Shown one piece after another: positions 29,390-41,952 of a stretch of DNA of 64,000 bases (position 1 is the stretch's first letter; each line of letters opens with the position of its first letter). The stretch covers positions 2,989,037 to 3,053,036 of the forward strand of contig CM035350.1 in the NCBI GenBank assembly GCA_020137815.1, written 5' to 3'. Made by a program: the position numbers and the translations under genes. The notes beneath the pieces were generated by a model, which saw only the letters and a program-made list of their open reading frames with translations, made no database searches and was not told where the DNA came from. The DNA comes from Hormiphora californensis (lineage: Eukaryota; Ctenophora; Tentaculata; Cydippida; Pleurobrachiidae).

Positions 29390-29540
29390 AAGTCGGATTT
29401 TTTGAAGTTGTCACCCCAAAATGACCGCGCACGTGAAATTTATCAATTTTGACGCGCACACCACACGTTAACATGTGATGTGACGCGCAAAAACATTCCG
29501 CGCACGAAAAGGGGGGTGACAACTTCAAAAAATCCGACTT
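29390..29540. mobile_element. AAGTCGG MITE, short form, copy 4 (interior inverted)
   Basis: TA-flanked, 151 bp. It matches 15600-15750 when read on the opposite strand. Confidence 0.85.
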
Positions 29541-29726
29541 TATGGGTGTTTGGTGAGTTGAAAAGCGAGTGAGTGCTGACAAACGGTTTTTTAGGGTTAG
29601 GGCTAAAGTTGGGGTTAGGCCTTGACATTTCCTACTAGATAAAATTTGAATTAGCCGAAACAGTTGAGTGGTTTGGCGGTTAGAGCCATTTTAGTGAATC
29701 AACTTTTTTGGCAGCGTGCAACTGTA

Positions 29727-29877
29727 AAGTCGGATTTTTTGAAGTTGTCACCCCCCTTTTCGTGCGCGGAATGTTTTTGCGCGTCACATCACATGTTAAC
29801 GTGTGGTGTGCGCGTCAAAATTGATAAATTTCACATGCGCGGTCATTTTGGGGTGACAGTTTCAAAAAATCCGACTT
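29727..29877. mobile_element. AAGTCGG MITE, short form, copy 5 (mixed ends)
   Basis: TA-flanked, 151 bp, same interior as 15600-15750. The left end has the GAAGTTGTCACC form, whereas the right end has the GGTGACAGTTTC form typical of the long type, so the copy looks recombinant. Confidence 0.83.
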
Positions 29878-29879
29878 TA

Positions 29880-31250
29880 TCCTGTCCTATATTTTACCAC
29901 CCTGTCCTATCCTCCACCATCGAGCACCCTGTCCTATCCTTCATCATCCTGTGATGTTTTCTCTCTCGCTTTCTAATCAGCAATTAATATAGTGGTGGTG
30001 GTGGTGGTACAGATAGGTTATAGCGTGCCAAACTCTGCCCGTTAGGGCAGAACGACATTGCAACCTCGTCATAGCGTCTGTCATCGTGTTGTGGTCAGTT
30101 AATATCATGGCATTCTTAATGTCAGTCAGTCATTGTACTTGCCAGACACTTACGCAGCCCCCACGGTTAAAGGTCGGTTGCACTCTTCGCATCTCCGCCC
30201 CGTGAGGACATTTGCAGTTATCTTGCGAATAAGCAACACGACAAGTTAGGGGGCAGATTTTCAAGCTTGGGTGGCTGTGCAAGTAAGCCTGTTCGTTTGT
30301 TTGTTACGACGACGGTCCGTCGAGTGGACACTTCTCAAGCTTGGGTCTGGGGTAGTCTGTCTCCCAGTGCAAAGATTGTGCTAATTTGCGAATTTAGTTA
30401 GCAGCAAAAAATTAGTAAAAAAACACCTAAAAGTAGAAAAAATTCGCTGTACAGCAAAAACTAGACATCGTGGAGTGAAATAGATGCGTGCATCGTGTTC
30501 AGCGTCGAAAAATAGGTCGGGGTATGAAATTTGGTATCTCTACCTCATCTCAGTCGCGAAATTCGCATTTTCCTAATGCTGCCTAATCTAGCAGCAGCAG
30601 ATGAGGTTGGCTCCATTGCAACCTATTCTCGCTCCGCGGAGAATAGGCTCCCGGCCTGTGGACAGCAAGAACTCACGTGCGCGCGATGTAAAGCACGTTT
30701 TCAGCAGTGGGACTATCAAATCGCGCGCGATATACTGTTTTAGCAGGCATTTTTAGCCGACATAGCACTACCAAAACCCCAATTACCGCCTCAATTGGCA
30801 CTTTGATGTATCGGCGGGTATTTTCCCATACTCACAAGGCCATGACGATTCACACAGTACCCGCAGATTGTCCCAGGACCGAGTAGGAGCTTGCAGCCAG
30901 GTCTTTAAAGAATTGCTCATGTTTAGCGTCAATTTTGACCCACTATTCCTCAAATGCTGATATTCGCGGGTATTTTCCGTAAAACTAGAGACAATTATCT
31001 GCCAGGAGCAACAAACGAGATGCAAATCGGTTCAGTAGTTCCTTGCAGCCAGGTCTTTGAAAAAGTTTGCTCTAAAATCAATAACGCGCCGGAGGCCTAG
31101 ATGTGAGATCGATCTCGGTCGCTGCGCGACCTCGATCTCACTCAGGCATCAATGTGGCCAACAGATGAGGCAGCAGATGAAGTGTAACTATGAAAACCAT
31201 GCTGCCATGCCGCGCGCACATATAAGAACGGGTAAAATTCGATGTTTCCA
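29880..31250. other. Unassigned DNA with short hairpins
   Basis: Contains a small (TGG)n run near 29992-30008 and hairpins at 30622-30647 and 31103-31142. I find no supported exon. Parts resemble decayed mobile DNA. Confidence 0.4.
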
Positions 31251-31257
31251 TCAGCCT

Positions 31258-31342
31258 CAGTGGTCGAGTGGTTAAGGCGATTGCCAATAATACCATATGC
31301 GAGCACATATGTGTGGGTTCGAATCCCGATGAATCTTTTTTT
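31258..31342 (+). other. Ser/Leu-tRNA-like Pol III sequence, probably a SINE head or pseudo-tRNA
   Basis: TGGTCGAGTGG matches the A box and GGTTCGAATCC the B box, and GAGTGGTTAAGGC is the D arm of class II tRNAs. A run of seven T at 31336-31342 could terminate Pol III. The acceptor stem and anticodon stem do not pair, so it is not an intact tRNA. Confidence 0.45.
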
Positions 31343-31889
31343 AAAACTTTTTCCTCGTTTGTGCAAAATAATTTTAACATTTTTTCTCTAATGCTGACCA
31401 CAAAAACATAGTTGTTAAACACAATTAATGTTATTGAGGTGAGCTTCAAAATTTGGTGGGAGCAAATTTTCGATAAAGTTTCTAGATTCGCAGCATTTTT
31501 TAAGATCTTTGCACTGGGGTCTGTCTATAGTAGCTCTAATAAAATAATTGGTTGGTAAGGTTAAATCCGGTAACATTATCAATTGTACACAATTAATGAA
31601 CAGTCAATACAGACAGATGAACTTACAGTATTTGATGTATGATTGATACCGTGATGTTGTTGGTGATGAGGTGAGAGGTGTATTCCTTTCAATTACAGGT
31701 AAAGATAAAAGACGATCGAACACAAATAAGGCGTGGGGCAGTACCAACGTAGAGTGTAAAATGTTCTAGAAGACAAGTCGGATAATATAGATAAGACCAG
31801 TGATAACTGTTACACGCGATAAGCGACTTAATGCACCAAAACACAAGGATTGTCGCTGTAGTGGCATGTGTAACAAAGTGCTCTAAATT

Positions 31890-31975
31890 GGGAAGGGCAG
31901 GGGTGGGGGAGGTGGGGCGGGGGTGGAGGGGGCGGGGCGGAGGGGGTGGGGCGGAGGGGGTGGGAGGTAGGGAGA
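31890..31975. repeat. G-rich GGGCGGAGG minisatellite
   Basis: A short run of GGGGCGGAGGGGGTGGGG-like units stands immediately before the 293-bp satellite array. Confidence 0.7.
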
Positions 31976-34900
31976 GAATAGAGAAGAGTGCTAAGTGTGA
32001 GATTTTATCTGAAGAGAGGGGACGGGACAAAACAACGAGACGTAATCACTCTGATAATTGCTAGGGACTGCTGGGGGAACATTCAGAAGGGATTGTGAAG
32101 TGAATAAAGTGAATTAGTAGAGTTAGAAAGGGCAAATGAGATGCCATTTCCAGACCAAGTAACAATCGAGAAACGTATTACAAGTGGCAGGTGTAGAATG
32201 AAGTTGTTATGCACCAGATTACCGCAGTGTGCTCCTTTATCAAACCAGGGATTGCATTTGAAGATTCAGAATAGAGAAGAGTGCTAAGTGTGAGATTTTA
32301 TCTGAAGAGAGGGGACGGGACAAAACAACGAGACGTAATCACTCTGATAATTGCTAGGGACTGCTGGGGGAACATTCAGAAGGGATTGTGAAGTGAATAA
32401 AGTGAATTAGTAGAGTTAGAAAGGGCAAATGAGATGCCATTTCCAGACCAAGTAACAATCGAGAAACGTATTACAAGTGGCAGGTGTAGAATGAAGTTGT
32501 TATGCACCAGATTACCGCAGTGTGCTCCTTTATCAAACCAGGGATTGCATTTGAAGATTCAGAATAGAGAAGAGTGCTAAGTGTGAGATTTTATCTGAAG
32601 AGAGGGGACGGGACAAAACAACGAGACGTAATCACTCTGATAATTGCTAGGGACTGCTGGGGGAACATTCAGAAGGGATTGTGAAGTGAATAAAGTGAAT
32701 TAGTAGAGTTAGAAAGGGCAAATGAGATGCCATTTCCAGACCAAGTAACAATCGAGAAACGTATTACAAGTGGCAGGTGTAGAATGAAGTTGTTATGCAC
32801 CAGATTACCGCAGTGTGCTCCTTTATCAAACCAGGGATTGCATTTGAAGATTCAGAATAGAGAAGAGTGCTAAGTGTGAGATTTTATCTGAAGAGAGGGG
32901 ACGGGACAAAACAACGAGACGTAATCACTCTGATAATTGCTAGGGACTGCTGGGGGAACATTCAGAAGGGATTGTGAAGTGAATAAAGTGAATTAGTAGA
33001 GTTAGAAAGGGCAAATGAGATGCCATTTCCAGACCAAGTAACAATTGACTTACTTACTTGACTTAAGGCGGGTGGAATTCCCGAACGCCTTGAACAAGAA
33101 GAGTGCTAAGTGTGAGATTTTATCTGAAGAGAGGGGACGGGACAAAACAACGAGACGTAATCACTCTGATAATTGCTAGGGACTGCTGGGGGAACATTCA
33201 GAAGGGATTGTGAAGTGAATAAAGTGAATTAGTAGAGTTAGAAAGGGCAAATGAGATGCCATTTCCAGACCAAGTAACAATCGAGAAACGTATTACAAGT
33301 GGCAGGTGTAGAATGAAGTTGTTATGCACCAGATTACCGCAGTGTGCTCCTTTATCAAACCAGGGATTGCATTTGAAGATTCAGAATAGAGAAGAGTGCT
33401 AAGTGTGAGATTTTATCTGAAGAGAGGGGACGGGACAAAACAACGAGACGTAATCACTCTGATAATTGCTAGGGACTGCTGGGGGAACATTCAGAAGGGA
33501 TTGTGAAGTGAATAAAGTGAATTAGTAGAGTTAGAAAGGGCAAATGAGATGCCATTTCCAGACCAAGTAACAATCGAGAAACGTATTACAAGTGGCAGGT
33601 GTAGAATGAAGTTGTTATGCACCAGATTACCGCAGTGTGCTCCTTTATCAAACCAGGGATTGCATTTGAAGATTCAGAATAGAGAAGAGTGCTAAGTGTG
33701 AGATTTTATCTGAAGAGAGGGGACGGGACAAAACAACGAGACGTAATCACTCTGATAATTGCTAGGGACTGCTGGGGGAACATTCAGAAGGGATTGTGAA
33801 GTGAATAAAGTGAATTAGTAGAGTTAGAAAGGGCAAATGAGATGCCATTTCCAGACCAAGTAACAATCGAGAAACGTATTACAAGTGGCAGGTGTAGAAT
33901 GAAGTTGTTATGCACCAGATTACCGCAGTGTGCTCCTTTATCAAACCAGGGATTGCATTTGAAGATTCAGAATAGAGAAGAGTGCTAAGTGTGAGATTTT
34001 ATCTGAAGAGAGGGGACGGGACAAAACAACGAGACGTAATCACTCTGATAATTGCTAGGGACTGCTGGGGGAACATTCAGAAGGGATTGTGAAGTGAATA
34101 AAGTGAATTAGTAGAGTTAGAAAGGGCAAATGAGATGCCATTTCCAGACCAAGTAACAATCGAGAAACGTATTACAAGTGGCAGGTGTAGAATGAAGTTG
34201 TTATGCACCAGATTACCGCAGTGTGCTCCTTTATCAAACCAGGGATTGCATTTGAAGATTCAGAATAGAGAAGAGTGCTAAGTGTGAGATTTTATCTGAA
34301 GAGAGGGGACGGGACAAAACAACGAGACGTAATCACTCTGATAATTGCTAGGGACTGCTGGGGGAACATTCAGAAGGGATTGTGAAGTGAATAAAGTGAA
34401 TTAGTAGAGTTAGAAAGGGCAAATGAGATGCCATTTCCAGACCAAGTAACAATCGAGAAACGTATTACAAGTGGCAGGTGTAGAATGAAGTTGTTATGCA
34501 CCAGATTACCGCAGTGTGCTCCTTTATCAAACCAGGGATTGCATTTGAAGATTCAGAATAGAGAAGAGTGCTAAGTGTGAGATTTTATCTGAAGAGAGGG
34601 GACGGGACAAAACAACGAGACGTAATCACTCTGATAATTGCTAGGGACTGCTGGGGGAACATTCAGAAGGGATTGTGAAGTGAATAAAGTGAATTAGTAG
34701 AGTTAGAAAGGGCAAATGAGATGCCATTTCCAGACCAAGTAACAATTGACTTACTTACTTGACTTAAGGCGGGTGGAATTCCCGAACGCCTTGAACAAGA
34801 AGAGTGCTAAGTGTGAGATTTTATCTGAAGAGAGGGGACGGGACAAAACAACGAGACGTAATCACTCTGATAATTGCTAGGGACTGCTGGGGGAACATTC

Positions 34901-37697
34901 AGAAGGGATTGTGAAGTGAATAAAGTGAATTAGTAGAGTTAGAAAGGGCAAATGAGATGCCATTTCCAGACCAAGTAACAATCGAGAAACGTATTACAAG
35001 TGGCAGGTGTAGAATGAAGTTGTTATGCACCAGATTACCGCAGTGTGCTCCTTTATCAAACCAGGGATTGCATTTGAAGATTCAGAATAGAGAAGAGTGC
35101 TAAGTGTGAGATTTTATCTGAAGAGAGGGGACGGGACAAAACAACGAGACGTAATCACTCTGATAATTGCTAGGGACTGCTGGGGGAACATTCAGAAGGG
35201 ATTGTGAAGTGAATAAAGTGAATTAGTAGAGTTAGAAAGGGCAAATGAGATGCCATTTCCAGACCAAGTAACAATCGAGAAACGTATTACAAGTGGCAGG
35301 TGTAGAATGAAGTTGTTATGCACCAGATTACCGCAGTGTGCTCCTTTATCAAACCAGGGATTGCATTTGAAGATTCAGAATAGAGAAGAGTGCTAAGTGT
35401 GAGATTTTATCTGAAGAGAGGGGACGGGACAAAACAACGAGACGTAATCACTCTGATAATTGCTAGGGACTGCTGGGGGAACATTCAGAAGGGATTGTGA
35501 AGTGAATAAAGTGAATTAGTAGAGTTAGAAAGGGCAAATGAGATGCCATTTCCAGACCAAGTAACAATCGAGAAACGTATTACAAGTGGCAGGTGTAGAA
35601 TGAAGTTGTTATGCACCAGATTACCGCAGTGTGCTCCTTTATCAAACCAGGGATTGCATTTGAAGATTCAGAATAGAGAAGAGTGCTAAGTGTGAGATTT
35701 TATCTGAAGAGAGGGGACGGGACAAAACAACGAGACGTAATCACTCTGATAATTGCTAGGGACTGCTGGGGGAACATTCAGAAGGGATTGTGAAGTGAAT
35801 AAAGTGAATTAGTAGAGTTAGAAAGGGCAAATGAGATGCCATTTCCAGACCAAGTAACAATTGACTTACTTACTTGACTTAAGGCGGGTGGAATTCCCGA
35901 ACGCCTTGAACAAGTTTTCTCCACGCATCACGTTCCTCCATCACTGAAGCTATCTCCTTCACGTCACTCAGACCCGTATCTTGCCTTAGAACGTCCACAT
36001 AAGTTTTCTCAGGTCTGCCACGTTTGGCTTGACCGTGAAGTGGTTCCCAAAGAAGAACTCTGTGGAGGGTTAGCTCAGGATGGCGTTGAGCGTGACCGGC
36101 TAGACGTAGTCTGCGTTCTGCTATTTTCGTGCTGAGAATTGGTAGCCCTCCAATACCATACAACGTTCCAAACAATCGAGAAACGTATTACAAGTGGCAG
36201 GTGTAGAATGAAGTTGTTATGCACCAGATTACCGCAGTGTGCTCCTTTATCAAACCAGGGATTGCATTTGAAGATTCAGAATAGAGAAGAGTGCTAAGTG
36301 TGAGATTTTATCTGAAGAGAGGGGACGGGACAAAACAACGAGACGTAATCACTCTGATAATTGCTAGGGACTGCTGGGGGAACATTCAGAAGGGATTGTG
36401 AAGTGAATAAAGTGAATTAGTAGAGTTAGAAAGGGCAAATGAGATGCCATTTCCAGACCAAATTGACAAGAGTAACAATCGAGAAACGTATTACAAGTGG
36501 CAGGTGTAGAATGAAGTTGTTATGCACCAGATTACCGCAGTGTGCTCCTTTATCAAACCAGGGATTGCATTTGAAGATTCAGAATAGAGAAGAGTGCTAA
36601 GTGTGAGATTTTATCTGAAGAGAGGGGACGGGACAAAACAACGAGACGTAATCACTCTGATAATTGCTAGGGACTGCTGGGGGAACATTCAGAAGGGATT
36701 GTGAAGTGAATAAAGTGAATTAGTAGAGTTAGAAAGGGCAAATGAGATGCCATTTCCAGACCAAATTGACAAGAGTAACAATCGAGAAACGTATTACAAG
36801 TGGCAGGTGTAGAATGAAGTTGTTATGCACCAGATTACCGCAGTGTGCTCCTTTATCAAACCAGGGATTGCATTTGAAGATTCAGAATAGAGAAGAGTGC
36901 TAAGTGTGAGATTTTATCTGAAGAGAGGGGACGGGACAAAACAACGAGACGTAATCACTCTGATAATTGCTAGGGACTGCTGGGGGAACATTCAGAAGGG
37001 ATTGTGAAGTGAATAAAGTGAATTAGTAGAGTTAGAAAGGGCAAATGAGATGCCATTTCCAGACCAAGTAACAATCGAGAAACGTATTACAAGTGGCAGG
37101 TGTAGAATGAAGTTGTTATGCACCAGATTACCGCAGTGTGCTCCTTTATCAAACCAGGGATTGCATTTGAAGATTCAGAATAGAGAAGAGTGCTAAGTGT
37201 GAGATTTTATCTGAAGAGAGGGGACGGGACAAAACAACGAGACGTAATCACTCTGATAATTGCTAGGGACTGCTGGGGGAACATTCAGAAGGGATTGTGA
37301 AGTGAATAAAGTGAATTAGTAGAGTTAGAAAGGGCAAATGAGATGCCATTTCCAGACCAAGTAACAATCGAGAAACGTATTACAAGTGGCAGGTGTAGAA
37401 TGAAGTTGTTATGCACCAGATTACCGCAGTGTGCTCCTTTATCAAACCAGGGATTGCATTTGAAGATTCAGAATAGAGAAGAGTGCTAAGTGTGAGATTT
37501 TATCTGAAGAGAGGGGACGGGACAAAACAACGAGACGTAATCACTCTGATAATTGCTAGGGACTGCTGGGGGAACATTCAGAAGGGATTGTGAAGTGAAT
37601 AAAGTGAATTAGTAGAGTTAGAAAGGGCAAATGAGATGCCATTTCCAGACCAAATTGACAAGAGTAACAATCGAGAAACGTATTACAAGTGGCAGGT
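31976..37697. repeat. Satellite array, 293-bp unit, about 19 copies with variant units
   Basis: The marker GTGCTAAGTG recurs at 31988, 32281, 32574 and 32867, then onward to 37483. Spacing is 293 in standard units, 236 in two units that carry a LINE tail, and 303 in two units with an extra ATTGACAAGA. Units look nearly identical. The array is interrupted once by a larger LINE fragment at about 35862-36172. No long open frame exists in the standard unit. Confidence 0.96.
35862..36175 (-). mobile_element. 5'-truncated LINE inserted in the satellite
   Basis: This strand encodes 98 residues matching the C-terminus of non-LTR reverse transcriptase polyproteins: RRLRLAGHAQRHPEL, then GQAKRGRPEKTYVDVLRQD and RDAWRKLV. 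The 3' end is at 35862, next to a short TTGACTTACTTACTTGACTT tail. AACAA flanks both sides and may be the target duplication. Only the last part of the element is present, as expected for 5' truncation. Confidence 0.78.
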
Positions 37698-37699
37698 GT

Positions 37700-38319
37700 C
37701 CAATTAATATAGTATTCACTGCATAATATTGACATTCAATACGCTGGTGATGTAATATAGCCCAGGACGATTGAATGTCAGTACAAAGGGAAACCTAGGG
37801 AGTTTCGTTCCTGCATTGCAGAGATAATATAAGTATTCGTCATTCTTTCTAAAATACTACCGTGCAGCTATCAACGATTCCCACCCTGCACCCACTAACT
37901 CAAATCATACAACACTCATTCTAACACCCATTCTAACATGCGTAACGTCTGGCGTTGCCAAGCTAGGCTGCCTTTCGCGAGCCCCGCAAATGTAGAGGGA
38001 GGGTTAGAACATAACAACGTCTGGTGATAGTGCGTCACAAAATTATTCTAGAGGTTGTTGTGAAGATAATATTTCTGGCTTTCTAAGTGAAACTGAGTAC
38101 TGCGTTATCTGAAATAATAAAGGATAGAAGAGGGATGCGGGACAAAAGTTATCACATTTCCCCCAGAACAACGTTTCTATGGCAACCCTCAAACTGCAGC
38201 TGATTTTTATCTTCAACTCGACTCATAAAAATTAGGAAAATTGTATTTCCTTAGCACGTGGTTACTGGTAAGATAGTCCGATAACAACGTGCGGGCACAC
38301 ATCTCATTTCTCATTCACG
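37700..38319. other. Upstream region of the SRCR-like gene
   Basis: Holds an inverted TGACATTCAAT/ATTGAATGTCA pair near 37730-37780 and the GAGGGTTAGAACATAACAA motif also seen at 10.84 kb. A promoter for the next gene should lie here but no specific site is supported. Confidence 0.35.
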
Positions 38320-39984
38320 ATGCTTCGAGTTCTTTGCCCTCTCCTTCTGTTACTTCTACTGGAAGCAGCCGACTCTGTAACCTTTGAGCTACGAAAAGGA
38401 AACGGGGTTACCATATCAAACCGTACCTCCGCTCACACAGTATACGGGAGTGTTATAGTCAACAATTCCTCCCTGTTGTGCCCCCCAAGTGCAGGCGGGA
38501 ACTACTCTCACGATATCCTCAACGTGATCTGCAGGGAGAGTGGGTTTGTGGGGGCGGTACTACCTGCCACATCTCACCGTGTCAGTAACTCGAGAGTAAC
38601 CTGTCTGTGGGCCTGGAACATGACCTATGTATCGGTCAAGGCGGATTGTCCCTCCAATCCCGTTCACTCTTCGCAGTGTACCTGGGATGACACAGACTAC
38701 TACGAGCGGGAGTCCCGGTGTCCCAGGAGTTTATTTTGGCCGGGAATGGCCGTTTTCATGTGGCCGATTTGGCCGATTTTTTCGTTTTTGATTTTTGACC
38801 AATTAGGTTCAATTATGGCCAATTAGGGTACTTTCTTGACCCCTGAGCACTTTAATAAGTAGCTCACGTGATTCAGCGTGCAAAAATAGGTGGGTTTAGT
38901 GCCCAAGCTTGATTTTTTGATGAAATTTCAATTTTCGGTCTTTTTGACCGAAATATTCCTGTTATTCCCCCCCCTATTCCCCCTTTTTACAGGTAGATTT
39001 TGGCCGAAAAGCCGAAATATTCCTCCTCTGAGAGGAAGACTGAAAAAAGTGGGAAACAATTTGATAATAAACTTAAAATGACATAAACCGACATATTTCG
39101 ATACGCTGAATCACGTGAGCTACTTATCAAAGTGCTCAGAGGTCAAGAAAGTGCCCTAATTGGCCATAATTGAACATAATTGGTCAAAAATTGAAATTTC
39201 ATGAAAAATATCAAACAATCAAGCTTGACCACAAACCCCACTAATTTTGGTACGCTGAATCACGTGAGCTACTTTTTAAAATCCTCTTATGCCAATTAAG
39301 GGTGCTAATTGGCATAATAGGATGTTAATTGGTGATTCTGAAGGATGTATTATGGCCATGTCATTACCCACTATCCCCACTAATTTTGGTACGCTGAATC
39401 ACGTGAGCTACTTTTTGAAGTCCTCAGATGTGAAAAAAAGGGCCGAAAATCGGCCATAAGACAATTTGGCCGACGGGAATGGTATTCCCGTATTCCTCTA
39501 TTTGGGACACCCGCGCAACATTGACGATACTGTGGTGGTTCAGTGTACCAACAGGAGGTACAATCTAACTGGATTTGAGATGCTGGCCAACCCAGATGGT
39601 GAGCTATCAGGAAACCTTACATCGAAATGGGGCACCCCACTAGCCATTGTGTATGATAACAAAATGGACATCACCTTCAAGAGTGTCATCCGATACTACT
39701 CATCTAGGATTGACAATTTGCGGTGGAGTATTTGTAGGTATGTGTTTGGAAGAAACATTTATCTGAGGAGTTCATATAATCGCTACACCAAAAGGCACGA
39801 GGAAGTTGGATACCAGAACAAGTTGAGCTGTGGGTATATGATGGAGAATAATGTGTCAGCGATCATTACCTCCATTAGCTGTGACTCAAAGTACGATGAC
39901 CCAACAAAATGTGAATTTCAATACAGCTCCACTTCATTCTACGCATTTGAGTTTGATGATGCGTTTAATTTCCAGTGCTATTAG
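38320..39984 (+). pseudogene. Secreted SRCR-like protein gene split by a mobile element
   Basis: The first part (38320 to about 38740) starts with a signal peptide (MLRVLCPLLLLLLLEAA) and a divergent scavenger-receptor cysteine-rich-like domain: LNVICRESGF matches the CRxLGF core and DCPSNPVHSSQC the paired-cysteine core. The second part (about 39483-39984) contains WSICRYVFG and SISCDSKYDDPTKC, a second such domain, and ends in a stop. Several N-glycosylation sites occur. A 724-bp element at 38750-39473 lies between, flanked by CGGGAATGG on both sides. Removing the element plus one duplication puts the two parts out of frame, so either an undetected intron boundary or a frameshift is involved. 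It may be spliced around the element, or dead. Confidence 0.6.
38750..39473. mobile_element. 724-bp element with 9-bp target duplication
   Basis: CGGGAATGG occurs at 38741-38749 and 39474-39482. The ends are imperfect inverted repeats built on TTGGCCGA. The interior carries four copies of the ~150-bp CTGAATCACGT module, one inverted near 38870 and three direct near 39103, 39252 and 39391. No transposase is present. The nine-base duplication would suit a Mutator-like element, but this is inference. Confidence 0.75.
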
Positions 39985-40566
39985 TGAAATCGGACGTGAA
40001 ATGATTTCTGTGATGTTGATACGAGCTTGTTGACTGTTGTATAACATAGAGTTTGAATGTTATATATCTATTGAATGTGATTGATGCGATTATTGTGTCT
40101 CGGGGCTGCTGCTGCAGCCGTGGACGTGCTAATAATGGGACTGCAAGAAACAGCAAGCAGTATAGATGTTTTTAATTTACAAGAAAACATCGTGTTTAAA
40201 AGATTCGTTCAGTGAGCTAAGATGGGGGCCGAGCAAAAATTCTAACCCTAACCCTATTCCAAAATTTCGAAGCTTGGGTAGCGACTGGCTACTTGAAGTG
40301 GCGGCTGGTTTGGGGCACCCCCTCTGCAGGCCAGCGGGTGCACCGGATTTGGGTTTTCAGACATCAATGGGCTTGGCATGAGCTCTGGACGCACAGCGGA
40401 CAGCCCCGTCCCTGCTCGGAAGAAGTTAACATTTCGCGTTCAACAACCTTTCGAGATCTCTGCCGTGCCAAACAGCAGACTGTGCTTTTCACTTTTGTTT
40501 AATGTATTTACAGACGCGTCTGTCTAGACGTCTAGACGTGGCGAGAAATGCATTCATCACCTGATG
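39985..40566. other. Downstream flank of the SRCR-like gene
   Basis: I see no gene or clear repeat in this stretch beyond a short TCTAGACGTCTAGACG palindrome near 40524. Confidence 0.4.
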
Positions 40567-40570
40567 TTAA

Positions 40571-41948
40571 AGGGATACTGACATGTTCAAATCGACCATC
40601 ACAAATTTTATAAAAACATAGCTCAATCAAATCATCTGAGAGAAAAAATGTGTTGTGTCGAAGTCCGAGCTCTCTACTCCCTCTACTTCTCAAGATATAG
40701 GGTCCCAAATATTAACACCCACTAATTGGTTTGGGTAAGAGGAGGAGACCAGCATTACAGATTACAGGTAAACACGAGCCTGTTTATATGTCATTATCTC
40801 AGCTACTACACATGCGATTTTGACCGGGTTTTTTCTGAAAACTTTTAGACCACTTCTAGTTTTCGATTTTGGTTTCCGTTTGTCTCTAGTCTTGTCATGA
40901 ATAGCTAGAACTATACCTAAGCAAGACCATGATTTATTTGAAATGTATGCTTTCTTAGAACGATATTATCATGGTACATATTAAGTAACTAATGTCATTC
41001 AGATTTTGCTGGATTTACTCAATTATTCACACTAATTGTTGATATTTAGCCCATAGTCAATAAAAAATTCAATATTTACTAACTATTCAGCCCTGAAATG
41101 AATACTGTATCCTAGGAGAGTATAAACTGAAAAATTTAGGCAACTAATAGGTATAAAAGGCAAAACCATTATACCCGACTAATTTTGATACTTTGAATCA
41201 CATAAGCAACTTTGGCAAGCGCTCAGGGGTGGAGAAAGTGCCCTAATTGAGCATAATCGGGTCTAAGTGATCGTAACTGTAACTTATCGCATGAAAATGC
41301 TATCAGTTCATGTGAGAGCACTATCCCCACTAATTTTGATACGCTGAATCACGTAAGCGGCTTTTCCAAGCCGTCAGAGGTGAAGAAAGTGTCCTAATTG
41401 AGCATTATTCAGTCTAATTGGCAATAATTGCATTTTTCAAATGGAAATGCTAAAAGATCGTGTGAGGGCACTTTAAACACTAATTTTGATACGTTGAATC
41501 ACTTGAGCAACTTTTACAAGTCCTCAGAGGTCGGCAAAGTGCTCTAATTGTTAATAATTGGGTCTAATTGACAATTCACTCCAGTTCACCTCAAACTGCA
41601 AAGTTTACTTGTTTATTTACTGATTCATTTATGATTCTGATACATCATATGAAAATACTAAAAATTTTAAACATTTCTGACTTTCAGAAAAAAATCCGAT
41701 CAAAATCGTGCATGTGAAAGTTGAGATATTGATAGATAAACATACTCATGTTTACATGTAATTTGCAATACGGCTCTCCCTCTATACCCAAACTAATTAA
41801 GAAGTGATAAAAGGTGGGGCCCTGTATCTTGAGAACGAGAGGGAGTAGAGAGTTCGCACTTCGACTCATCGTATTTTTATCTCCCAACCAGTTACCACAC
41901 CCAGGATCGTTGAAAAATATAAATTTTTTTGAACATGTCAGTATCCCT
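40571..41948. mobile_element. 1.38-kb TTAA-flanked inverted-repeat element (piggyBac-like)
   Basis: TTAA is present at 40567-40570 and 41949-41952. The termini AGGGATACTGACATGTTC are perfect inverted repeats, and weaker inversion continues inward for about 170 bases (around CTCTCTACTCCCTCT). The centre has three ~150-bp CTGAATCACGT-type modules at about 41194, 41344 and 41488. No transposase is encoded. TTAA duplication is the hallmark of piggyBac-type elements; assignment is inference. Confidence 0.75.
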
Positions 41949-41952
41949 TTAA

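Noticed and set aside
31976-37697. Possible CRISPR-like array
   Set aside because: Units are contiguous 293-bp monomers without unique spacers, in a spliced eukaryotic genome.
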